From Trichopria drosophilae (taxonomy: Eukaryota; Arthropoda; Insecta; Hymenoptera; Diapriidae): DNA of 64,000 nucleotides. Positions 55,663 through 64,000 of this stretch are shown piece by piece (within the stretch, counting starts at the first letter, position 1; every line of letters begins with the position of its first letter). Location: the NCBI GenBank assembly GCA_030407085.1, contig CM059582.1:206366001-206430000 (forward strand). Reading direction: 5' to 3'. Both the position numbers and the translations under genes were made by a program. Below the pieces are notes generated by a model. That model did no database searches. It was not told where the DNA came from and worked only from the letters and a program-made list of their open reading frames with translations.

Positions 55663-57585
55663 TTAGCAGATGAATTTGGAAATTATTTTGCAAATGTGGT
55701 AACGAAACTAGTAGAGAAAATAGCTCATGTTGAACGAAAAACAAAACAAAACGACTGTAGATATTCTGTCTTTTTCAACCCAGTAGCGGGGCAGGAGATT
55801 ATTAAAATAATTGAAAGGTCTAACTCATATAAAACCCCGGGCCCGGATAACGTAACAAATAAGTGTCTTAAACTCCTTAGAAAAAGTATAGCTAAACCTT
55901 TAAGTTATATTATAAATAAAATCTTTTTAGATGCACAATGTCCAGACGCATTTAAAGTGGCGAAAGTAGCACCACTTTATAAAAGTGGAAACCGTAAAAG
56001 TATGGAAAATTATCACCCGATGTCTTTTACCCTATTGAAAAAATCCATGTGGATTCCATATGGATTTTCAATATGGATTCCATGTGGATTGCATGTGGAT
56101 TCGTCTGGATTCCACATGGATTTTTTTATATGGATTTTTAATATTGATTTTCATGTTGATTTTTCACATTTATTTTTTTTTTAATATTATTTTACATCGA
56201 CTTTTGTGAACCCATACGGGCATGCGGAAGAATGTGGAATCTATATGGATTTTTTATGTGGATTTTCATATGGTTTTTTAATGTGGATTCCATATGGATT
56301 CTATGTGGATTTTTATGTGGATTCTATATGAATTTTCGTTACATACATTCTACGATTTGTGCGGATTCCATGTGGATTTCATGTGGATTTCCATATGGAT
56401 TTTTGATACGGATTTTCATGTGTGTTCAGTATGGATTCTATGTGGATTCCATATGGATTTTCGCTTCATACATCTACGATTTGTGAGGGTTTCATGTGGA
56501 TTTCCATGGTGAAAATCCACATGAAAATCAATACCAAAAATCCATATGGAATCCACAATAAAAAAAGCCATATGGAATCCATACGAATCCACATGTAATC
56601 CGCATCAATCCATACGGAAATCCATATTGAAAATCCACATGGAATCCACATGGATTTTTTCAATAGGGTAACATCGATTATTGCTAAAATCTTTGAAGTT
56701 TGTGTAAAGACTAGACTTTTAAATTTTTTAGAGAAAAATAATTTTTTTGCGAAATCTCAATATGGATTTCTACAAGGCAAATCTACCGACCATGCGATTA
56801 CTGAAGTCACCAAATATATTTACGAAGCACTGGACAAAGGAGAAAAATGTATTGGACTTTTTATGGATCTTGAAAAAGCATTCGATACATTAAATCATAA
56901 TACCTTAAAGGAAATACTATATGAAAATGGAATTCGAGGCAAACTTCTAAACATAATCACCTCGCATTTAGAAAATAGGTGACTATATGTGGAAATGGGA
57001 ACAGTTTTAGGACCTCTTCTGTTCATTATAGATATAAATAGTTTATTTGGTATAAACGCAGCTGGTACTATTATCTCGTTTGTGGATGACACGATAATAT
57101 TGTACAAGAGACACGCACGGGAAGATGTACATAATGTAGTGGCGATAGATGCTGCAAGAATATTTAATTGGTTCAATGAACACAAGTTGACCGTTAATTA
57201 CAGTAAGACTTACTACATGACTTTTGGTTGCTACTCAGATAGCATACCTACAAACAGTAAAATTGTGATAGACTTAAGTGCAAATATTAGTCACAATAGT
57301 AAAATAGATATACAAAGAACTTCATCTATAAAATACCTGGGGATTATATTGTATTGTATATTATATTATAGCTACATAGTAACCAAACTAAGATACATGA
57401 CCTTCGTATTTAAGAAGCTGAGAGCAATATTAAATAAAAAAGCACTAATCACTGTATATAAAGCCCTTTTTGTATCTAGCTGGAAGTATGGAATCATTGG
57501 ATGGGGGAGTGCAGCAAAAACAGTGATACAACCCTTAGAAATTTTAAATAGAAGAATTTTAAAAATAATAAATATAGAAAAATAA
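55663..57585 (+). pseudogene. LINE reverse transcriptase, interrupted and decayed
   Basis: Reverse transcriptase blocks are visible in order: KTPGPDNVTNKCLKLL, then FKVAKVAPLYKSGNRKSMEN (55696-56030). After the insertion at 56030-56668 come IIAKIFEVCVKTRLLNFLEK and CIGLFMDLEKAFDTLNHNTL (56668-56982), then GTVLGPLLF, the catalytic FVDDTIILY and the thumb region SSIKYLGIIL (56989-57585). A stop and a small deletion separate the last two parts at 56980-56990, where residues leading to the usual PQG motif are lost. The family is CR1/jockey-like. The copy is inactive. Confidence 0.88.
56030..56668. mobile_element. 639-bp TIR element with GTGGATTCCATATG repeats, inserted in the LINE
   Basis: The left end CCCTATTGAAAAAATCCATG and the reverse complement of the right end are identical, and the match continues for more than 45 bp with one mismatch. 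TA lies on both sides (56028-56029 and 56669-56670). The interior consists of 'atgtggattccatatggatt' variants, forward in the left part and reversed in the right. Short frames rich in Trp, Met, Phe and Gly (MWIPYGF) are repeat translations. The TA target suggests a Tc1/mariner-type origin. No transposase is present. Confidence 0.85.
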
Positions 57586-57865
57586 AGATGAAAATAATAT
57601 GCTGGCTATTTCAGCCACGGAAAAAATGACTAATATTCAAAATTATTTTACGGCTAACTATTTGAGCATTAAGATCCATACTTGTAATTCAGATATTATA
57701 ACTTGTAGTTGTCTAGACTAGATACTTTCTTAATTAATCGATTCCCATCTCAAATGGGATTTCCACACCAAAAGCGTCGTAGGAAAGTTAAGGTATCTTA
57801 CCTGCGTTTTTGTTAGACTTAAAAGACTTTTCGAAACGAGACTACGCTTTGTTTTCATTTATACT
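57586..57865. other. Spacer between two LINE copies
   Basis: No similarity is recognised. It separates the end of the first reverse transcriptase frame from the start of a second LINE fragment. Confidence 0.4.
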
Positions 57866-58310
57866 AAATTATGGAATCATAGTTGGGAGGTGCCTATACG
57901 AGGCATATAAAGTCCCTTAAAGTCCTGCAGAAGCGCATGCTAAAGATTATCTTAGGCAAAAGCATAGAATATTCGTCTAACTGCATATTTTCTCAAATAC
58001 TAGATATCAGACAAAACTTTATAGTCACAACGGTAACTTTTTCTTTGAGGAATAATTTACTGCAATATAATAACCACATAGTAAACACAAGAAGAAACAG
58101 GAAAGGAGTTGCAATCATCCCAAACAGGACAAAAGAGGTAGCGAGACAGTGTTTCAATTTTGTGGCAGCCCCGTGCTATAATCTAATAATGATATATAAC
58201 CACAACTTACGTCAAAATATCAGGAAAAAAAAATTAAAAACATTGTCCGTCTATTCCGTTACTAAAATAGTAGACGGAACTCTCTGTTATATTAAATAAA
58301 AAAAAAAACC
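57866..58310 (+). pseudogene. Second LINE fragment, C-terminal end with poly-A
   Basis: It begins at 'aattatggaatcatagttgg' and gives GGAYTRHIKSLKVLQKRMLK, a region homologous to residues already present at the end of the first copy (SSWKYGIIGWGS...LNRRILKI). It is therefore a separate insertion. It continues to ...VDGTLCYIK and a stop at 58297-58299, followed by an A-rich run (58299-58309). Confidence 0.8.
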
Positions 58311-59187
58311 ACATTAAAGTATCTCGTTACATAGCTTTCCTTTCTTTTCTTGTGTTTAAACTGAGACCTATGTAAATAATATTGATTAATGGTTAAACCG
58401 TGCAATATTTTAGTAGTATGCAAGTTAGTTTTAAGTTCTCCGCACCTTGAAGTACTTATATAGTACTTCAAACTTTTTTGCCTTGTGTCGTTTTCTTACT
58501 GTTTACTTTTATTTCTTTCTATTGTTATATGAAACTCTGCACTGACATGTTGGAGAATAAAATTTATATTTATTTTTATATGTATTTTTATAAAACTAAT
58601 AATTGGGTTGTAAATTTGGACTGTAAGGGTTTCACAGGAGTTTGAAAGGCATTAAGTCTGACCAAAAAGTGAATTTAGATAAAGAACGCTTAACGTATTC
58701 TTAGATTTTTACCAGGAAACATAAAGAGTTTGTCAAGCCTATCACAAGAGTGAATTTGGACAATTTGTACCCTCGTGTAACGCTTCATTATTTCCAAAGG
58801 GTTTGATTATATTTTTTATCATAAGGCAATATCTTTTAACAAGTTTTTAAATGTTTCTTATTTCACATTACCTGATGGAAAAAAACAATAGGAGACCACA
58901 GTAAATCTATAATCACTTAACTACAAATAATACTGATAAGGTCTCAAATGGAATAAATTAGTCGTGATTATCCGAAACTTGATCAAAGTCAATAAAGAGT
59001 TTTGTGACAATCACAATCACTGTTTTTATCAAAATGTAATGAATATATAAAAGTATTTGGAATGTTTGCACTTATTTTGTCATTGCATAGCAACTTATAT
59101 TTTGTAATCTGTCTGTTAGAGTTTGGTTCAAGAATTAAGCAAAACTCTTTCTTCAGTGTGTCATTTTAATTAATAAGAAATGCTTCA
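58311..59187. other. AT-rich stretch, possibly including a 5' LTR relic
   Basis: It ends just before a primer-binding-site-like sequence. 'ctgtaagggtttcacagg' at 58620 vaguely resembles the LTR-start phrases at 60731 and 61883. No firm LTR pair could be read. Confidence 0.3.
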
Positions 59188-59716
59188 ATTGGTGTCAGAA
59201 GCGGGATTTTAGCTTTTCTTTCAAAATTTATTTCTAAGCGCCAGAAAGATTAAACTTCTTTTAGATATGCTTAGAGGATAGATCAGTTCATTCGATGAAT
59301 ATAATCAATCATTACCAAAGTTTGTTGTTGAATTACAAAATAAATTAAATTCAATTCAATATTACTCGAGAATGTTTAGCTTTCAAATCACTTCAAATGA
59401 AGTCACATTATGATTCTAAAAGTTTTCTTAATAATTCAGCAGGTTATTTCAACTTTAAGAACCATTTCAACTGTATAATAATTGCAAGTGTTGCAATGCA
59501 GAATTGTTTTTTTTAAGACCAAAATGTATTAAGTCAATTTTATTGATGATTTGTTATACAATAGATTTATATCTTTTTTTTTTAATACAAAAGAATTGTT
59601 TATGACAGTAGTCTTAAGACAGACGAATTACTAACAGCTACTAATTGCTACAGTATCTTATATTTACAAACATTAATCGATTATACTTATTATTTAATGT
59701 ATTAATTTGATGTATT

Positions 59717-59985
59717 TTATATTTTCTTTTCTTACGTTTATATTTCCTTTTCGTTACTTTTATTTTTCTGTTTCGTTACTTTTATTCTTCTGTTTCGTTA
59801 CTTTTATATTTCCTTTTCGTTACTTTTACATTTCCTTTTCGTTACTTTTATATTTCCTTTTCGTTACTTTTATAATTTCTTTTCGTTACTTTTATATTTC
59901 CTTTTCTTTACTTTTATATTTCCTTTTCTTTACTTTTATAATTTCTTTTCGTTACTTTTATATTTCCTTTTCGTTACTTTTATTG
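59717..59985. repeat. 22-bp minisatellite (TTTTCGTTACTTTTATATTTCC)n, copy 1
   Basis: About a dozen units alternate between TTTTCGTTACTTTTATATTTCC-like and TGTTTCGTTACTTTTATTTTTC-like forms. The aromatic-rich open frame over it (FIFPFRYFYFSVSLLL) is repeat translation. It is flanked by a direct repeat of about 100 bp (59537-59640 and 59981-60085: 'attgatgatttgttatacaa'). Confidence 0.9.
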
Positions 59986-61185
59986 ATGATTTGTTATACA
60001 ATAGATTTATATCCTTTTTTTGAATACAAAAGAATTGTTTATCACAGTCGTCATAAGACAGACGAACTACAAACAGCTACTATAACTTTTCATGGCTTCA
60101 ATTTTTATCATAAAATACAAAGGCACAGAAGAATTATTACACGAATGGTGTGCAATTAATGCTGTTATCTTAAACATACAAAAATGTAAGATACTACGAT
60201 TTTAAAAATATGTCAGAACAGTGTTTAAGTATGTCATTGATGGTCAGTTTTTCGAAGTTGTGACATCTGTCAAAGATCTGGGGATAATAATGGAAGACAA
60301 ATTTAAAGAACACCTGACATTTGTTATGAACAATGCTACAACTTGACTTTGTAAACAGTGCAACTAGTTCCTTTTTAGATACTAGTAGAATTATTAATGA
60401 TATCTTTGCTATTTCGAATTGTCAAACTTTAACAAATCTTGAAATTTTAATTTCTCAAATTGTTTCACGATTTGGAATTCCTTTAGAAATTCATTCTGAA
60501 CAGGTTTGTGAATTTAAATCAAATATTTTCAAAGAAATACTTAATTTATTAAGGATTTATAAAACTCGAACTAGATTAGAAGTATTAACATTTTGGATGT
60601 TGTTATGTAAATGAATTGAATGTACTATGAAAATTGTGTCACAATAGCGTTAAAAAAATATTTATTAAAAACTTTCCTGAATTATTTCACCTTGCATAAT
60701 CATTTTTTATTATTTATGACAATTAATATTGTAAGGACTTTGAATTTGTATATAATTGTATATTTTAGATTTAGTTAGTACATATTCGAATCCTTCATTC
60801 CTTCATTTTTACATGTTTCGTTTGTTAACGAATCAAATATTTTCAAAGAAATACTTAATTTATTAAGGATTTCTAAAACTTGAACTACTCTTCATCCTTA
60901 GTCTAATGATGTTGAATGATTAAATAGAACAATTTTAGAATTTCTTTCAAAATTTGTTTCTAAACATCAAAAAGATTGGTATTCTTGGATTCCTTATTTT
61001 CTTCGAACATATCGTTCTTCAAAACATACCACCACTGGATTTTCTATAATATTACTAGAATTTATCTTTGAAATAACTTCAGATGAAGTCACGTTATGAT
61101 ACTAAAAAATATTTGAAATCTTTTGAAGTAGGACATAAAGTTTAGCTCTTTGCTCCTCGTAGAGTCAAAGAAAAATGTCCTAAAT

Positions 61186-61333
61186 TGCAAACACAAAAGT
61201 AACAATGTAACCATTATGTAAATGTTACATAACTGTTACTCTTGTGTTTGCAATTTAGGACATTTTTGTTTACATTTACGTAATGGTTACATTGTTACAC
61301 AGTTGCTACATAACTGTTACTTTTGTGTTTGCA
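61186..61333. mobile_element. 148-bp palindromic insertion in the gypsy integrase
   Basis: It starts TGCAAACACAAAAGTAACA and ends with its reverse complement TGTTACTTTTGTGTTTGCA-type sequence. Internal pieces 'aatgtaaccattatgtaaat' and 'atttacgtaatggttacatt' also pair. It divides the integrase C-terminal domain. No clear target duplication is seen. Confidence 0.65.
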
Positions 61334-62394
61334 GGGATGGACCTTACGTCATTAAGGACAAATTGAATGAAGTTGTTTACGGAATAAATAAGGTTTCTGG
61401 TGGAAAATATGAAGTATTATTTTAAGGATTATCCTTAAGGAAAATATTGTTTAAGTATTATTTTAAGGATTATCCTATTTTTGTAACAAAATGTAATATT
61501 TTTTAAATTTAGTCAACACAAATACTTCCAAATATTTTCAATTTTCATAAAATACAATTCTTTTGATGAGGTTTTTCCAACGACAGATTTTTCTTCAGTT
61601 CTTCCGAATAATTTTAAATACAAAATTAATGAAAGCGATTAATATAACGATTTAGTGAAATCATTATTTAAAATCAAGCTTTTAGCATGTTAACCGTCGT
61701 CCAAAGTTTTTATACGCCATTGGTTTTCCTTGAACATTTTCTTTTATTTTTGATGGTAAGATGTAAACATGGGTAGATTTCTCGTAATTAAAATTATTTT
61801 CAAAATCTTAACTGGTGAAATTTAGTTCTCGGCATATAGGTTTCTTTTAGTTGGATGGTAACTTTATTTTGGAGAGACAGAGTGTAAGGATTTCGAATTT
61901 TTATATAATTGTATATTTTAGATTTAGTATTCGAATCCTTCATTCAATTATCTTCATGTTTGTTCTTTATGTTTCGTTTGTTATATCAGATATTGAGAAG
62001 CTGTCAAAGTCAGTCTTTGTGTGATCTTTACAAATAAATGATCTAAAATAAAAGTATTTAGATACTTCAATATTATTATTACAATGGCACTTTTTAATAT
62101 TCTTACTTTTGAATCTCAATATCGGTTTAATGATATGCTGATGCGTAGAACACCTAAAGACGAAATTTATCACTGCATGTTATAAATCTTAGCATTACTC
62201 ATGATTTAATCTATTTAAGTGCAATCTGCAGAATTCTACAACTTTTTAACTCGTTTGTCTTTGGAATAATTAAAGTCCTATTTTCCATTAGTTCTGATGA
62301 ACTTATTTCTTTATCGTAATAAAAACCAATTACTAGTATCTTATATTTACAAACTTTAATCTATTATACTTATTATTTAATGTATTAATTTCAT

Positions 62395-62665
62395 GTATTT
62401 TATATTTTCTTTTGTTAGTTTTATATTTCCTTTTTGTTACTTTTATTTTTCTGTTTCGTTACTTTTATATTTCCTATTTGTTACTTTTATATTTCCTTTT
62501 CGTTACTTTTATTTTTCTGTTTCGTTACTTTTATATTTCCTTTTCGTTACTTTTATTTTTCTGTTTCGTTACTTTTATATTTCCTCTTCGTTTCTTTTAT
62601 ATTTCTCTTTCGTTGCTTTTAAATTTCTTTTTTGTTACTTTTATATTTTCTTTTCGTTACACTTA
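62395..62665. repeat. 22-bp minisatellite, copy 2
   Basis: Same unit as at 59717-59985. It lies in the same context: the preceding 'agtatcttatatttacaaac' and 'tattatttaatgtattaatt' match 59645-59700. It belongs to a larger repeated segment, probably the untranslated region of the LTR element. Frames in all three phases are artefacts. Confidence 0.9.
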
Positions 62666-63580
62666 ATCTGTCAATTATTGTTACACATTATGCCATCGTG
62701 AACTTATATACACCTATAGAAATTTTTGACCACTGCTTGAAAGAAGTTATAGGAATAATGCGCGTTTTCATTGAACTCTGCCTCATCTTATTAAATTATT
62801 ATTAGTTGTGATTTGAATACTTCTGGTTCGTTTGCTGCGTTTGTTACCAGTTATAGGCAATCCCAACTTCGTTTCTGTGATCCTTTATCTTTTGAATCTT
62901 AAATCTAGTCTTTGCCAATGATTAGTATGTATTATAATATTATTAAGTAAGTTATTTAACACAACATTTCTTTACATTACTTAGTTTTGTAAGTTTATTC
63001 ATTAAGTTTTTCTATTAAAATTCTTCGATTCGTTTATTCGACAATGTTTTGTTTTCATTGTATACGGGCAATAATTTTTATTTATTGTTTTTTATTTTAT
63101 TTTATTGAAATAAACGGACATAGATGCCCCTGTAACAGAACTTTAACAATCGCTCAAAAATATGGTAACATAAAAAAGAACAATATATTGAATCGTCAAA
63201 CAAATCAAGAAAATATAAGATTTGTTATAAATATGAAGAAAGTGACTTATAGAAAAAATAAATCAAAAAGAGATACTGATCAGTCATAATATAATAGTGT
63301 TGCTTCCCTACATGCTTTGACGAATCTGAGGACTGATTCAGTATTTCTAACTTCATTAGGCAGAGTATTCCATAATCTAGTTAAACGAAAAACGGTGGAA
63401 AATTAACACCTATTATGCTACCTATTATATAAATAATGCCTATGTAAAATAAATAAATAAACATTGTAATTAGGCGATGATCACTTGTCTAATTTTAATA
63501 AATAAAGAAATAAAATAATGTGAATAAAAAAAACAAGGATAAAGGATACATTTTACAAAGTTACGACACGAAGAATAGAA
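62666..63580. other. AT-rich stretch, nothing recognised
   Basis: No gene is seen. An 81-codon frame (63044-63289) is low-complexity and unrecognised. Confidence 0.4.
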
Positions 63581-63583
63581 AAT

Positions 63584-63830
63584 ACTACTGGTTTGCCTTT
63601 TCGACACGACTGACTCGTCTCTGATACTTTGTTGTTTTCAGAGACGAGTCAGTCGTTTTTACACATTCGTCAGTCGTCTTCCAACACTTGTCATTCGTGT
63701 CTAGGCATTAATCACCAGTATTTAATCATTAACCACTATTGTTGGAATACGACTGACTATTGCGTTGAGATGACTATCAAAGACGATTGTCAGAGACGAT
63801 CCAGTCGTGTCGAAAAGACGAACCACTAGT
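63584..63830. mobile_element. MITE-like foldback with CGACACGACTG arms
   Basis: 'ggtttgccttttcgacacga' at the left faces 'tcgtgtcgaaaagacgaacc' at the right. 'ctgactcgtctctga' faces 'cagagacgatccag'. The interior has repeated 'gagtcagtcgt' pieces in both directions. The exact ends (near 'tactactgg' and 'ccactagtg') and the target duplication are unresolved. Confidence 0.7.
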
Positions 63831-64000
63831 GTTTTTTATTCTCCGTTTGGATCCTTTTTGTATCCTATTTGCAATAAGGGTCAGGAAAATAACAAAAAAA
63901 ACGCTGATTGACACAGACGACCAATTATTTTATTGTCACACGCGCAATTTTGACAATAAAGCTCCGATTTCATGCTCTATTTTCTTATAAAAACGATACG

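Larger units (their letters stand above)
59188..61960 (+). pseudogene. Fragmented gypsy-like LTR retrotransposon
   Basis: 'ttggtgtcagaagcgggat' at 59188 resembles a primer-binding site after an LTR. 60430-60600 encodes integrase core sequence (ISQIVSRFGIPLEIHSEQVC, then EFKSNIFKEILNLLRIYKTR). A second piece at 60828-61110 repeats and extends it (LNRTILEFLSKFVSKHQKDW, then PYFLRTYRSSKHTTTGFSI). 61118-61185 and 61334-61425 give the integrase C-terminus (FAPRRVKEKCPKLQ and RDGPYVIKDKLNEVVYGINK), split by an insertion. 'ggagagacagag' followed by TGTAAGGATTTCG at 61884 looks like a polypurine tract and 3' LTR start, with a similar LTR start at 60731. Stops and shifts abound. At least two copies are mixed. 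No envelope-like frame is seen. Confidence 0.7.

Noticed and set aside
56232..56663. Trp/Phe/Met-rich frames on both strands
   Set aside because: Translations of the GTGGATTCCATATG repeat inside a TIR element.
62393..62701. Hydrophobic, membrane-protein-like frames in all three phases
   Set aside because: Produced by the 22-bp TTTTCGTTAC minisatellite.

Overview
The window is a strongly AT-rich piece of an animal nuclear genome, almost certainly an insect. It holds two ordinary housekeeping genes split by introns. The second has a long histidine-rich cassette exon of the kind I recall for the fruit fly gene Vha44. The rest is a dense and varied load of transposon debris. A short CCTAA run (41902-41916) fits the insect telomere motif but proves nothing. 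I lean towards Hymenoptera from the look of the proteins and repeats, but this is only an impression.

Layout. 1-27,180: no recognisable protein gene. It holds AT-rich sequence with foldback repeats, three clusters of a 15-bp CCGACAGTCAAAAAG-type repeat (3.7-5.2, 11.8-12.1 and 16.7-16.9 kb), small TA-flanked MITEs (9941-10141, 22169-22370), tRNA-like SINE fragments and a GA microsatellite. 27,180-42,214: S-methyl-5'-thioadenosine phosphorylase (MTAP) on the + strand, six coding exons giving 284 residues. Its introns hold a Penelope-like endonuclease relic, a pogo-like MITE, several large inverted-repeat elements and a satellite built on the motif ATGGCGGATCCAATATGG. 42,650-55,009: V-type proton ATPase subunit C (Vha44) on the - strand, converging on MTAP. 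It has six constitutive coding exons (388 residues) and one optional in-frame exon of 576 nt. One of its introns appears to use a GC donor. Its 9.2-kb first intron carries a broken palindrome several kilobases long, two LINE relics (one with a 15-bp target duplication) and the cassette exon. 55,660-64,000: retroelement graveyard, with two LINE copies (one interrupted by a TIR element), fragments of a gypsy-like LTR element, two copies of a 22-bp minisatellite and a MITE.

The two genes serve unrelated functions, methionine salvage and organelle acidification. Their shared neighbourhood is tail to tail, with about 1.3 kb between stop codons. I found no operon-like or defence-like system. The most informative observations are the cassette exon, the GC-AG intron, the nested palindromic element with an 8-bp target duplication, and the large palindrome whose empty arm shows the site before LINE insertion. 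Exon limits were read by eye from splice signals, phase and family similarity. No alignment or transcript evidence was available.
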